Assembly: GCA_930633495.1 (NCBI GenBank)
Contig: CAKNFJ010000001.1
Location: 4,735,001 to 4,799,000, forward strand
Reading direction: 5' to 3'
DNA: 64,000 nucleotides
DNA from: Hyphomicrobiales bacterium
Lineage (GTDB): Bacteria; Pseudomonadota; Alphaproteobacteria; Rhizobiales; Beijerinckiaceae
Shown: positions 1 through 9,773 of the stretch, piece by piece
Layout of the letters: each line of letters opens with the position of its first letter
Position numbering within the stretch: position 1 is the first letter of the stretch
Notes under the pieces: model-generated
Database searches by the model: none
Seen by the model: the letters and a program-made list of their open reading frames with translations, nothing else
What the model was told of the DNA's origin: nothing
Position numbers and translations under genes: made by a program

Positions 1-1
1 G

Positions 2-757
2 GCCGATTTCGTGCTGCACAACAGCCTGTTCCTGATCGCCCATTTCCACAACGTCATCATCGGCGGCGTGGTCTTCGGCGTCTTCGCCGGCATCGCCTAC
101 TGGTTCCCGAAGGCCTTCGGCTTCAAGCTCGACACGTTCTGGGGCCTGCTCTCCTTCTGGTTCTGGGTGGTCGGCTTCTACGTCGCCTTCATGCCGCTCT
201 ATATCCTCGGCCTGATGGGCGTGACGCGGCGTCTGAGCCGTTTCGAGGACCCGTCGCTCCAGATCTGGTTCGTGATCGCGGCGGTGGGCGCGATCCTGAT
301 CGCGCTCGGCATCCTGTGCTTCATCATCCAGATCGCCGTCAGCATCCTGCGCCGCGAGCAGCTGCGCGACACGACCGGCGATCCCTGGGACGGGCGCACG
401 CTGGAATGGTCGACCTCCTCGCCGCCGCCGGGCTACAACTTCGCGTTCACGCCGATCGTGCATGACCTCGACGCCTGGGCCGACATGAAGAAGCGCGGCT
501 ACCGGCGCCCGCTCGGCGGTTTCAAGCCGATCCATATGCCGCGGAACACCGGAGCCGGCGTGATCATCGCCGGGCTCGCCACGGTCTGCGGCTTCGCCCT
601 AATCTGGTACATCTGGTGGCTGGCGGCGTTGACATTCGTGGGCGTGATCGCCACGGCGATCGGGCACAGCTTCAACTACGACCGCGACTTCCATATCCCT
701 GCCGAAACCGTTCTGCGCGAAGAGAATTCGCGCACCGAACAGCTCGGCCGGGCCTGA
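2..757 (+). CDS. cyoB: Cytochrome o ubiquinol oxidase subunit I, C-terminal part
   Basis: This is the last 251 codons of the haem-copper oxidase subunit of a bo3-type quinol oxidase, which oxidises ubiquinol, reduces O2 to water and pumps protons in the inner membrane. The reading frame is open from the first full codon of the window, so the gene starts outside. The fragment opens with [17 protein letters not shown], which carries the paired histidines (HFH) of the haem/CuB region typical of this subunit. It continues through transmembrane segments to the family's TGDPW and TLEW..SSPPP region and a final hydrophobic pair. It lies 6 bases before cyoC, the usual cyoABCD order. The identity is firm; the N-terminal two thirds cannot be seen. 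Confidence 0.95.
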   Translation, partial: ADFVLHNSLFLIAHFHNVIIGGVVFGVFAGIAYWFPKAFGFKLDTFWGLLSFWFWVVGFYVAFMPLYILGLMGVTRRLSRFEDPSLQIWFVIAAVGAILIALGILCFIIQIAVSILRREQLRDTTGDPWDGRTLEWSTSSPPPGYNFAFTPIVHDLDAWADMKKRGYRRPLGGFKPIHMPRNTGAGVIIAGLATVCGFALIWYIWWLAALTFVGVIATAIGHSFNYDRDFHIPAETVLREENSRTEQLGRA

Positions 758-763
758 GGGGCG

Positions 764-1411
764 ATGATGAGCACGAACCCTCGGGCGACAGCGGAAGCGC
801 AGGCTGCGAACGGAGTTCCGGCCTTCTACGTCACGGGAGAGGAGCACGAGCACTCCGGCGGCTCGACCATGCTCGGCTTCTGGCTCTATCTGATGAGCGA
901 CTGCCTCGTCTTCGCAGTCCTCTTCGCGACCTTCGGCGTGCTGGGGCGCAACTATGCGGCGGGGCCGTCGGGCGTCGACCTGTTCGACCTCAGGCTGGTC
1001 GCGATCAACACCGCGATGCTGCTCTTCTCCTCGATCACCTATGGCTTCGCCATGCTGGCGATGGACAAGGGCCGGCAGGCGGCGATGCAGGGCTGGCTCG
1101 TCGTCACCGCCGCCTTCGGTCTCGCCTTCCTCGCGATCGAACTCTACGAGTTCGCGCATCTGATCCATGAGGGCGCGACCCCGATGCGCAGCGCCTTCCT
1201 GTCCTCCTTCTTCACGCTGGTCGGCACGCACGGGCTGCACGTCACCTTCGGCCTGATCTGGCTTGCCGTGCTGATGGTCCAGGTCCGGCGGCGCGGGCTG
1301 ATCGAGGCGAACCGGCGCCGGCTGATGTGCCTCTCCATGTTCTGGCACTTCCTCGACGTCGTCTGGATCGGCGTCTTCACCTTCGTCTATCTGATGGGCG
1401 TGCTGAAATGA
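764..1411 (+). CDS. cyoC: Cytochrome o ubiquinol oxidase subunit III
   Basis: The 215-residue protein is the subunit III homologue of the bo3 quinol oxidase, a five-helix membrane protein that stabilises the complex. The N-terminus is hydrophilic, then [19 protein letters not shown] starts the first helix, a motif typical of CyoC. The glutamate-containing helix (AIELYEF) and the [12 protein letters not shown] segment are also characteristic. Two adjacent ATGs (764 and 767) are possible starts; the GAGGGG before them is better spaced for the second. Its stop overlaps the cyoD start in an ATGA arrangement, which implies translational coupling. Confidence 0.95.
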   Translation: MMSTNPRATAEAQAANGVPAFYVTGEEHEHSGGSTMLGFWLYLMSDCLVFAVLFATFGVLGRNYAAGPSGVDLFDLRLVAINTAMLLFSSITYGFAMLAMDKGRQAAMQGWLVVTAAFGLAFLAIELYEFAHLIHEGATPMRSAFLSSFFTLVGTHGLHVTFGLIWLAVLMVQVRRRGLIEANRRRLMCLSMFWHFLDVVWIGVFTFVYLMGVLK

Positions 1412-1785
1412 GCGCTGGCCAGAACCAAGCCGAGCATCACGACGGGCATGGCGGCCACGGCGGCGCGCCGCATGGCAGCCTGCGCGGCTATGTCACCGGC
1501 TTCCTGCTTTCGGTGGTACTGACCGCGATTCCGTTCTGGCTCGTCATGAACGACGTGCTCGGCAATGCGACGCTGACCGCGATCGTGATCATGGCTTTCG
1601 CCGCCGTGCAGATCGTCGTCCACATGGTCTATTTCCTGCACATGAACAGCCGCGCCGAAGAAGGCTGGAGCATGATGGCGCTGATCTTCACGATCATCAT
1701 TGTGGTGATCGCGCTCTCGGGCTCGCTCTGGGTGATGTACCACCTCAACAGCAACATGATGCCGAGCGACCTGCACAAGATGTGA
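1408..1785 (+). CDS. cyoD: Cytochrome o ubiquinol oxidase subunit IV
   Basis: This 125-residue protein is the small fourth subunit of the quinol oxidase and has three hydrophobic helices. A His/Gly-rich N-terminus ([10 protein letters not shown]) precedes the first helix ([20 protein letters not shown]). The segment VHMVYFLHM is typical of CyoD, which assists CuB assembly in E. coli. The ATG at 1408 overlaps the cyoC stop by four bases; an upstream in-frame start would run far into cyoC and is less likely. The reading frame ends directly at a long inverted repeat. Confidence 0.93.
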   Translation: MSAGQNQAEHHDGHGGHGGAPHGSLRGYVTGFLLSVVLTAIPFWLVMNDVLGNATLTAIVIMAFAAVQIVVHMVYFLHMNSRAEEGWSMMALIFTIIIVVIALSGSLWVMYHLNSNMMPSDLHKM

Positions 1786-1917
1786 GAGATCGCTTGGCAA
1801 CTCTACTGCGGCGGCCGACTGACTGCGCTTCCGGTGCTCGCGTACCAAAGTACGCTCCGCTCCGGTTCTCGAAAACGCCGCCATTCGACTCTCCGCAGCG
1901 CGTTGCCAAGCGATCTC
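1786..1917. repeat. 132-bp long inverted repeat between cyoD and surf1
   Basis: The outer 16 bp (1786-1801, GAGATCGCTTGGCAAC) are perfectly complementary to 1902-1917. Inside, CTGCGG (1806-1811) pairs with CCGCAG (1893-1898), and GCGTAC-CAAA-GTACGC (1840-1855) forms a tight central hairpin. The whole gap can therefore fold as one long imperfect stem. It has no T-tract, so it is more like a mobile palindromic element or an RNA processing or stability element than a terminator. Its sequence differs from the CGTCATTCC-type palindromes elsewhere in the window. Confidence 0.85.
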
Positions 1918-1930
1918 CAGGCGCCCCTCG

Positions 1931-2683
1931 ATGATGCCGCCGTTGGACGTCAGAGCCAGGCGACGCTCGCACACAGCTCGTCTTGTCTTCGCCGTAGCGC
2001 TTGGCCTTGTCACACTGGTTTCCACCGGTCTCGGCGTCTGGCAGGTCCAGCGGCGGAGCTGGAAGCTCGACCTGATCGCCCGCGTCGAAGCGCGCATTCA
2101 TGCCGAGCCGGTCGCGGCGCCGGGGCCGGCGGAATGGCCGTCGCTCGACGCTGCCGACGCCGAATATCGCCGCGTCGTTCTGCTGGGGCGCTATCTCGAC
2201 AGCCCGGAGACGCTGACCATGGCCGTCACCGAGCGCGGTCCGGGCTTCTGGGCGCTGGCGCCGTTTCGCAGCGAGGCCGGCTACACCGTTCTCGTCAATC
2301 GGGGCTTCGTGCCGGAGGACAAGCGCGGGCCGGAAACTCGGCGGCCGGCTGCCGGCGAACAGGCGAGGGTGGTCGGGCTGCTGCGGCTCACCGAGCCGGG
2401 CGGCGGCTTCCTGCGTGCCAATGATCCTGCCGGCGGGCGCTGGTATTCGCGTGACATCGCCGCGATTGCCTCCGCGCGGCGGCTGGGCGAGGTCGCGCCT
2501 TACTTCGTCGATGCGGATGCGGCCTCCGAGCCCGGGCCTTTGCCGCAGGGCGGCATGACCCAAATCAGCTTCCGCAACGCGCATCTGATCTATGCGCTGA
2601 CCTGGTTCTGCCTCGCCCTGATGAGCGCCGGAGGCGCTGTCTTCGTGCTGAAAGGCAAGGCCGACGACGAGCCGGTGCCGTAG
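1931..2683 (+). CDS. SURF1 family oxidase assembly protein
   Basis: SURF1 proteins help assemble haem-copper oxidases, and this one closes the cyo operon. The 250-residue protein has the family layout: an N-terminal transmembrane helix (RLVFAVALGLVTLVSTGLG) followed by WQVQRR, a periplasmic domain with the GPGFWALAPF and VLVNRGFVP motifs, and a C-terminal helix (YALTWFCLALMSAGGAVF). Two ATGs in tandem at 1931 and 1934 are both plausible starts. It is separated from cyoD by the long palindrome, so it may be transcribed at a different level from cyoBCD. Confidence 0.9.
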   Translation: MMPPLDVRARRRSHTARLVFAVALGLVTLVSTGLGVWQVQRRSWKLDLIARVEARIHAEPVAAPGPAEWPSLDAADAEYRRVVLLGRYLDSPETLTMAVTERGPGFWALAPFRSEAGYTVLVNRGFVPEDKRGPETRRPAAGEQARVVGLLRLTEPGGGFLRANDPAGGRWYSRDIAAIASARRLGEVAPYFVDADAASEPGPLPQGGMTQISFRNAHLIYALTWFCLALMSAGGAVFVLKGKADDEPVP

Positions 2684-2691
2684 AGATCGAC

Positions 2692-2773
2692 GTCATTCCG
2701 GGCAAGCGAAGCGCGGACCCGGAATCCATCGTAGAGCACGTTGCCCTTCGATGGCTTCCGGATCGGCGCCGCT
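2692..2773. repeat. Interrupted intergenic palindromic repeat (left part)
   Basis: It begins with the GTCATTCCGGGC end typical of this repeat family and contains GGAATCCATCG paired with CGATGGCTTCCGG. The stretch CTTCCGGATCGGCGCCGCT matches the reverse complement of the left arm of the intact copy at 47560-47660. The match stops at about 2773 instead of continuing to a GGAATGACGG end. The IS110-type remnant starts there. Confidence 0.75.
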
Positions 2774-3835
2774 GTGGGATTATTGGGGCGGGCGGGAGAT
2801 CGTTGGGTTCGCGGTCTTGCAGACCGTTTGCCGGCGCTGATCCCCGCCCTTTTTTGCCGACCCGAACCTGAACAAGTTGGTCGAGGCCGCTGCCACGGCG
2901 GACCTCGCAGCACAGGCGCAGGCGCATGATCCTACATCCTGGATGCCTGGGAATCGACGTTTCCAAACACTGGCTCGACACCGGCTTCGGTTCGCGGGGA
3001 GCGGTGCGGCGCATCGCCAACGCGATCGAGGCGATCGAGGGCTTGATGAGCGGCCTCGGCGAGCCGCCCGAGTTGATCGTGTTCGAGGCGATGGGGGCGC
3101 TATGACCGGCGCCTGCGCCTGGTGCTTCTGCGTCACGGCCTGCGCTTTGCCCGGACCGCGCCCGGCCGCGCCCGGGACTTCGTCCGCGCGCTCGGGCAGC
3201 ATGCCAAGACCGATGCGATCGACGCGCGCATGCTGGCGGCGATGGGCGAGCGGCTCGACTTGCCGGCGACGGTCCCGGTCGCGGCGTCGCGGGAAAGACT
3301 GGCCCTGCTGCTGCGCCGCCGCGACCAGCTCGTCGCCATGCGCCAGCAGGAACGCCTGCGCCTGAGCCAGGCCGAACCGGAGGAAGGCGATGGCCTCGCG
3401 CGCCATCTCGCCTTCCCCGGCGCCGAGATCGCCGCCATCGAGGGCTGGATCCGGCAGATCTTGCACGACGGCGAGGATCTCGCCCGCCAGGAGCGGCTGT
3501 TGCGCTCCGTCCCCGGTATCGGCCCCGTCGCCGCCGCCGTCCTCCTCGGCCTGATGCCCGAGCTCGGACGCCTCTCGAGCAAGGCAGCAGCCGCCCTGGC
3601 CGGTCTGGCCCCCTGCAACCACGACAGCGGCAGGAAGCGCGGCCGCGACGCCCTCTACATGGCCGCCATCGCCGCCGCCCGATCCGCCTCGCGCTTCGCA
3701 AAAGCAGCCCGCGACATGCGCGCCAGAAACAAGCCCTTCAAGCTCGTCATGATCGCCATCGCCCGAAAAATCCTCGTCACCGCAAACGCCATCATCAGGC
3801 AACAGGCTCCCTTCGAGCGCGCAAGATGACACAGT
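2774..3835 (+). mobile_element. IS110-type insertion sequence remnant
   Basis: The element is placed between a palindromic repeat that breaks off at 2773 and another repeat end at 3836-3875; its exact ends are inferred. It holds one transposase gene and about 150 bp of non-coding sequence before it. IS110 elements lack terminal inverted repeats, and known members express a bridge RNA from a non-coding end, so 2774-2925 is where one would be sought. At about 1.06 kb it is shorter than usual for the family (about 1.2-1.5 kb), consistent with decay. Confidence 0.6.
2926..3829 (+). pseudogene. IS110-family transposase, frameshifted and internally deleted
   Basis: The first part (2926-3105) encodes LGIDVSKHWLD and IVFEAMG, with the first Asp and the Glu of the DEDD catalytic set, and ends at TGA. 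The second part continues in another frame from TAT at 3101 (YDRRLR) to 3829 and contains HAKTDAIDARMLA with the other acidic residues, then LLRSVPGIGPV and the C-terminal transposase_20 domain. One extra base near 3100 explains the frame change. In the C-terminal domain SGRKRGR runs directly into DALYMAA, so the usual segment between these motifs (around ten residues with a GGR) is missing. The gene is therefore almost certainly inactive. Confidence 0.8.
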
Positions 3836-3875
3836 TGCCGGGCTCTTCACTGCGCGAAGCCCCGGAATGACAAGG
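3836..3875. repeat. Palindromic repeat end flanking the IS remnant
   Basis: The sequence CTTCACTGCGCGAAG followed by CCCCGGAATGACAAG matches the right arm of the intact repeat at 33521-33655. Only this arm is present. It is not the expected continuation of the left part at 2692-2773, so two repeat copies may have been joined when the element inserted or decayed. Confidence 0.65.
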
Positions 3876-3915
3876 GTGTTCTGACCGCGAATGAGCCTGC
3901 AAGTGTCCCTGCCGT

Positions 3916-4275
3916 CTAACCCAGCCCCAGCTCGGCCCGCACCCGCTTCGTCAGCCCGGCCGCGGCGAGGCGGTGGCTTTCGCGCAGATAGTCCTGCAAG
4001 GCGTCGTCCGGCATGGCTTCGCCGTTCAGCCACTGGATCCATTTCATGCCGCGCGAGGCGAGATAGGGCGCGGGCCTGAGGCCCGGCTGCTCGCCGAGGA
4101 TGTCGTAGGCCATCGGTGAGCATTTGAAGCTCACAGCCATCTCGCCATCCTCCTGCTGCCGGGCAATGGCGAAGACCTTCCCGCCGACCTTCCAGACATC
4201 GGCGCCGCCCCATTGCACGACATGGCTCGTCGCCGGCAGCGAGGCGCAGAAGGCATTGTAGGCCGCGGGTGACAT
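3916..4275 (-). CDS. MmcQ/YjbR family protein
   Basis: The 119-residue protein belongs to the MmcQ/YjbR family, small cytosolic proteins with a double-wing DNA-binding-like fold and no settled function. Recognisable features are the opening MSPAAYNAFCASLPATSH, WKVGGKVFAIA, VSFKCSP and the C-terminal YLRESHRLAAAGL. The ATG at 4275 was chosen because GAGG lies 5 bases upstream and because it starts just after the stop of the upstream dehydrogenase gene (7-base gap). The two genes are probably co-transcribed. No functional link is evident. Confidence 0.85.
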   Translation of the reverse strand: MSPAAYNAFCASLPATSHVVQWGGADVWKVGGKVFAIARQQEDGEMAVSFKCSPMAYDILGEQPGLRPAPYLASRGMKWIQWLNGEAMPDDALQDYLRESHRLAAAGLTKRVRAELGLG

Positions 4276-4282
4276 CGCGACC

Positions 4283-5350
4283 TCAATAGCTCTCGGCGTC
4301 GATGCCGTGGCGCGCCGCGGCGGCCTTGATCTGCGACCAGGTCTCGTCGTCGAGCGGGATGCCGGCGGCGCCGCGCTCGGCCCTGACCTGGCGCTCCTTG
4401 TCGCCGGGGGCCAGCACCGGATTGGCGGGATCTTGCGGCTTCGCTGCGCGGACGAAGGCGAGATAGCTGTCGATCCGGCTCCGGCGCAGACCGGCATCCG
4501 GCTCCAACCGCGCCGGATCGATGATCACGCCGAAGAGTGAGTTGATGATCCAGCTCTTCTGCGGCTTCTCGTCGATGCGGGCGGCGCCCATCAGGCCGGC
4601 CGAGAGCAATTCCGCGATCAGCGACAGGCCAGCCCCCTTGTGGTCACCGAAAGGCAGGAGTGCGCCCAGCGGGTGGTCGGGGCTGGCGAAGACATGGGCG
4701 GGATCGGTCGTGGGGCGGCCTTCGCCGTCGATGATGTAGCCGGGCGCGACCTGCTCGCCCTTGTTGAGCGCGACGCGGGCCTTGCCATGGGCCATGCGGC
4801 TGGTTGCGAAATCGAGGATCAGCGGCTCTCCGCCGGGCACGGGGATGCCGATGGCGTGCGGATTGGTGCCGAAGCGCGCTTCCCTGGCGGCATAGGGGGC
4901 GACGATTGGCGGGCGCCCGGCGACATTCACCCAGAAGAACGAGATCAGCCCGGCTTGCGCGGCGACCTCGGCATAGTGGCCGATCCTGCCGATATGATGC
5001 GAATCGAGCAGGTTGACGATGGTGACGCCGCCGGCACGCGCCATCTCGACGGCGCGGTCGACGGCGTTGCGGGCATTCGGCTGGCCGAGCGCGACGGCGC
5101 CGTCGATGATCAGGAACGGCGCGGCGTCGATCCGCGTCTGCGGGCGCGAAGTCGGGCTGAGATTGCCATCGGCCAGCGACTGGAAATAAAGCGGGATCAT
5201 GCCGACACCGTGGCTGTCATGGCCGCTCAGATTGGCCAGCACCAGATGGTCGGCGGTCTCCCGCGCCTCGGCTTCCGTCCAGCCGGCTTTCACGACCATG
5301 TCGTGGACGAGCGCACGGAGCGATTCTGGACGATGCAAACGATGAGGCAT
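4283..5350 (-). CDS. Ldh-family (malate/L-lactate/ureidoglycolate) dehydrogenase
   Basis: This 355-residue NAD(P)-dependent oxidoreductase belongs to the Ldh2/MDH2 family, which reduces or oxidises 2-hydroxy/2-oxo acids. Visible motifs are the substrate-site segment NLSGHDSHGVGMIPLY, SHHIGRIGHY, NPHAIGIP and GDHKGAGLSLIAELLS. The ATG at 5350 gives the usual family length; extending upstream would add residues without similarity. The exact substrate cannot be read from the sequence. The downstream YjbR-like gene follows after 7 bases. Confidence 0.88.
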   Translation of the reverse strand: MPHRLHRPESLRALVHDMVVKAGWTEAEARETADHLVLANLSGHDSHGVGMIPLYFQSLADGNLSPTSRPQTRIDAAPFLIIDGAVALGQPNARNAVDRAVEMARAGGVTIVNLLDSHHIGRIGHYAEVAAQAGLISFFWVNVAGRPPIVAPYAAREARFGTNPHAIGIPVPGGEPLILDFATSRMAHGKARVALNKGEQVAPGYIIDGEGRPTTDPAHVFASPDHPLGALLPFGDHKGAGLSLIAELLSAGLMGAARIDEKPQKSWIINSLFGVIIDPARLEPDAGLRRSRIDSYLAFVRAAKPQDPANPVLAPGDKERQVRAERGAAGIPLDDETWSQIKAAAARHGIDAESY

Positions 5351-5557
5351 GGTTCTTCCGGCCGGTGAGCTTGTCTCTGGGATGATCGCGTCAGAGTGCA
5401 TGCCACGGACCGATGCGCAATCCGTCTCGCGAGAGGGCGCCGAGGCCGGGATTGCATGACGCGCGGCCGGCATCTCGACGCGCGGCGTGACGATCCCTAT
5501 GTTAAAGAAACAATCTTGCTTCACCGGGCCTTGAACCCGGTCGAGGAGGGACGAGGA

Positions 5558-5953
5558 ATGTTTTCGATACCGGGCCTCAAGGTCATCTCTCTGACCGACA
5601 CTGCGGCCGCGAGAATCCGCGAGATCATGGCTCAGTCCGCCGGCGACGACAGGCCGGCGCTCGGCCTGCGCGTCGGCGTCAAGAAGGGCGGCTGCGCCGG
5701 GATGGAGTATACCTTCGAGATCGCGCGGGCGGTCGAGAAGGGCGACGAAGTCGTGACCGAGAAGGACGCGACCGTGATCGTCGACGCCAAGGCGGTTCTG
5801 TTCCTGCTCGGCACCGAGCTCGACTTCAAGACCGATCGCTTCTCCTCGACCTTCGTCTTCAACAATCCCAATCAGGTGTCCGCCTGCGGCTGCGGCGAGT
5901 CGGTCGAGATCAAGCCGCGCAGCGAAAGCGCGCTCGCGGCGCCCGCTACCTGA
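5558..5953 (+). CDS. A-type Fe-S cluster carrier (HesB/IscA/SufA family)
   Basis: The 131-residue protein carries Fe-S clusters from scaffolds to apo-proteins. The three conserved cysteines are at residues 46 (KKGGCAGMEY), 110 and 112 (ACGCGES), the pattern of IscA/SufA/ErpA proteins. The ATG at 5558 is preceded by GAGGAGGGACGAGGA, a strong ribosome-binding site, which rules out the longer in-frame extension. It stands alone here, away from any suf or isc operon, so which paralogue it is cannot be decided. It converges on a diguanylate cyclase gene. Confidence 0.9.
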   Translation: MFSIPGLKVISLTDTAAARIREIMAQSAGDDRPALGLRVGVKKGGCAGMEYTFEIARAVEKGDEVVTEKDATVIVDAKAVLFLLGTELDFKTDRFSSTFVFNNPNQVSACGCGESVEIKPRSESALAAPAT

Positions 5954-5973
5954 GGCCGAGGTCGTACGGCCTC
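5952..5973. terminator. Weak hairpin between convergent genes
   Basis: GAGGCCG (5952-5958) pairs with CGGCCTC (5967-5973) around an 8-base loop. It lies at the end of the Fe-S carrier gene and before the end of the convergent diguanylate cyclase gene. There is no T-tract, so intrinsic termination is only possible, not shown. Confidence 0.35.
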
Positions 5974-5993
5974 CCGGTCATGCCAGTGCCCGA

Positions 5994-7052
5994 TCAGGCG
6001 ACGCGACTGGCGGTATCGAGCGCGTCCTCGGTGACGGTGCGATTGCGGCCGTCGCGCTTCGCCTGCATCAGCGACTGATCGGCGCGGTCGACCAGCGAGC
6101 CGGCGGTATCGCCGCGTCGATAGCTCGCGACGCCGAGTGAGATCGTGATGCGGCCGAGGTTTTCGTTCGTCGAACGCTTGATCAGCTCCCGGGTGAGGAG
6201 CGCCTGCCGCACGGTCTCCGCGCCGAACTTGCCCGCGATCAGATCGGCTTCAGGCAGGATGATGGCGAATTCCTCGCCGCCGAAGCGGCTGATGATGGCC
6301 TTGTCCTTGAACTTGTCCTTCATCGTGCGGGCGACCAGGCGAAGCACCTGATCGCCGGTCAGGTGACCGTGGGCATCGTTGAACCGCTTGAAGAAGTCGA
6401 TATCGGCCATCACGAGCGAGAAGGGCTCCCGCCGCAGCGTCGCCTGGTCGATCGACTTCTGCAGCATTTCCTCGAAATGGCGGCGATTGGCGAGGCCGGT
6501 GAGCGGATCGGTCAGCGCTTCGGCGCGGGTCGATTCGAGGGCCTCGCGCAGATTGCGGATCTCGGTGGCACTGTTGCGAAGCTCGGTTTCGAGCTGCGCC
6601 TTGCGCGCGACCTCTTCCCGGGTCGAGAGCACCAGAGCCTCGACCCACTCGCGCAGCTTCTGGCGGTCGGTCGACGGGGGAACCTCTTCCGACATCGCGG
6701 CGAGGCGCCCATGATAGAGTTCGCTGGATCCCAGCGCCTTGTCGACGAGTGCCATCATGGCGTCGATTTCGCCGAGCACCTGCAGGCTGGTGCGCTCGGC
6801 CTGACGGGAGAAGCGCTCGGTGCTGATGAAGCGTTCGTAGAGGGAGTCGATATCCGTCGCGGAGACCTTGCCGTCGCCTCCCGTAAGGATAGCGTTCATC
6901 GCCATGCTGACGGCGGGCATCTCGCCGCTCAGATGGGCGTACCAGACCTCGAAGGCACGGGGATAGCTCGGCGAACCATGCTGCCGCATGGCTGCGACGA
7001 CGCGTTCGGCGAGATCGTTGGTGCGGGCGGAAACCGAAGCCTCGTCGTCCAT
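5994..7052 (-). CDS. Diguanylate cyclase (GGDEF domain)
   Basis: The 352-residue protein should make the second messenger c-di-GMP from two GTP. The C-terminal GGDEF domain starts at DPLTGLANRRHFEEML and has the active-site signature SRFGGEEFAIILPEAD (GGEEF variant, active in this family). Before it, roughly residues 20-190 form a helical cytoplasmic region with no transmembrane helix or known sensor, ending in a coiled coil (ARKAQLETELRNSATEIRN). This layout resembles PdhS/PleD-independent soluble cyclases common in rhizobia. No RxxD inhibitory site is apparent upstream of the GGEEF. The ATG at 7052 was chosen over an upstream start because the extra residues look non-coding. Confidence 0.88.
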   Translation of the reverse strand: MDDEASVSARTNDLAERVVAAMRQHGSPSYPRAFEVWYAHLSGEMPAVSMAMNAILTGGDGKVSATDIDSLYERFISTERFSRQAERTSLQVLGEIDAMMALVDKALGSSELYHGRLAAMSEEVPPSTDRQKLREWVEALVLSTREEVARKAQLETELRNSATEIRNLREALESTRAEALTDPLTGLANRRHFEEMLQKSIDQATLRREPFSLVMADIDFFKRFNDAHGHLTGDQVLRLVARTMKDKFKDKAIISRFGGEEFAIILPEADLIAGKFGAETVRQALLTRELIKRSTNENLGRITISLGVASYRRGDTAGSLVDRADQSLMQAKRDGRNRTVTEDALDTASRVA

Positions 7053-7238
7053 GCCTTCGCCATTCCGGTATGAAGCCGGTTCGTGGCTTTCGGCCACGTC
7101 AGCTTCGATTGAGCCAATCGAAGCGGGACATCCTGTCCGTCTATACGGCGGCATGCGCCCGTCGTCCGCAGCGACGATCTCGCTGCGGCGACGGTCAATC
7201 TAGGCGGGCGACGTTAAGAACGGGTTGATGCCGCAGCG

Positions 7239-8705
<1,467 letters not shown>

Positions 8706-8867
8706 CGCGTATGGCGCTTCTTCAGGGTCGGTGAAACGCGGCGGGATGACCTGCTCGACCACCGCGTTGGCGCGACAACACTTCCTGCGCGCCTTCGGAC
8801 TCGTGTGGAATGCAAAGAAAACGCGGCAAAGTCAATCATCTAGCCTCGAAAGGACGGTTTTAACCTG

Positions 8868-9563
8868 ATGAAGGAGCCGCTTGTTCTCGTTCCGGGGCTG
8901 AGTTGCAACGCCGCTCTCTATGCTCCGCAGTGGCCCGCGCTCGCCGATGGCCGCCCCATTCTGGTCGCGGATCACAGCCGGGACGACACGCTTTCGGGCA
9001 TTGCGCGGCGCCTTCTGGCGGCGGCACCGGCTCGTTTTGCGCTCTGTGGCCTCTCGATGGGGGGCTATGTCGCGCTTGAAGTCCTGCGCCAGGCTCCGGA
9101 GCGCGTGACCCGGCTGGCGCTGCTCCACACCAGCGCCAAGCCCGCCACGGCCGAAACCAATGCGCCTCGCGAACAAATGATCGCCCTGGCGGAAAAGGGC
9201 GCTTTCGACAACGTCACGACCTTGCTGTGGCAACGGCTGGTGGCGCCGGCACGGCTCACGCACGAACCATTGCGGCTGCTGGTGCGCCGGATGGCGGACG
9301 ATATCGGAGCGGATGGCTTCGTGCGTCAGCAGCGGGCGATCATGGGTCGGCCCGATTCCCGGCCGAGTTTGGCGGAGTCATCCTGTCCGGTTCTGGTTCT
9401 CGTCGGCGAGCAGGACGAGATCACGCCCGTTGCCGAGGCACGAGAGATGGCAGGACTCGTCGGCGCGCGCGGTCGCCTCGCCATCATTCCGCGCAGTGGC
9501 CATCTTTCGACCTTGGAAGACCCCGAAGCGGTAACGGCCGAGTTGCTGCGCTGGCTCGGCTAG
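8868..9563 (+). CDS. Alpha/beta hydrolase
   Basis: A 231-residue cytosolic alpha/beta-fold hydrolase. The nucleophile elbow GLSMGG puts the serine at residue 63, the acid is probably the Asp in LVGEQDEITP, and the histidine is in PRSGHLSTLEDPE near the end. The oxyanion-hole segment LVPGLSCN is also visible. The substrate is unknown; MetX-like or esterase activities are possible but unsupported. It diverges from the helicase gene across 160 bases and ends before an intergenic palindrome. Confidence 0.85.
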   Translation: MKEPLVLVPGLSCNAALYAPQWPALADGRPILVADHSRDDTLSGIARRLLAAAPARFALCGLSMGGYVALEVLRQAPERVTRLALLHTSAKPATAETNAPREQMIALAEKGAFDNVTTLLWQRLVAPARLTHEPLRLLVRRMADDIGADGFVRQQRAIMGRPDSRPSLAESSCPVLVLVGEQDEITPVAEAREMAGLVGARGRLAIIPRSGHLSTLEDPEAVTAELLRWLG

Positions 9564-9591
9564 AACGTGCCGTGGTTTGCCGGAACCACAC

Positions 9592-9733
9592 TGTCATCCC
9601 GGGGTTCCGCGCCAGCGAAGAACCTGGAACCCAGAACAGACGCCCTTCCAAAAAAGCGCGACCTTCCTGCGCCTGCCCGGCGGAGCGCATAGGTTCTGGG
9701 CTGTGCGCGCCTGCGGCGCGCCCGGAATGACGA
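9592..9733. repeat. Intergenic palindromic repeat
   Basis: The left end TGTCATCCCGGGGTTCCGCG and the right end CGCGCCCGGAATGACG face each other, and an inner pair (GAACCTGGAACCCAGAAC and AGGTTCTGGG) is also complementary. The arms have diverged more than in the other copies. It sits between convergent genes. Confidence 0.75.
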
Positions 9734-9773
9734 CCGTAGTTTCGATGGCGCTGCGACGAGGTGGAGCCAGCGC

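Noticed and set aside
3080..3125. Programmed frameshift in the IS110-type transposase
   Set aside because: IS110 transposases are normally made from a single frame, no slippery heptamer was recognised, and a second defect (a deletion in the C-terminal domain) points to decay.
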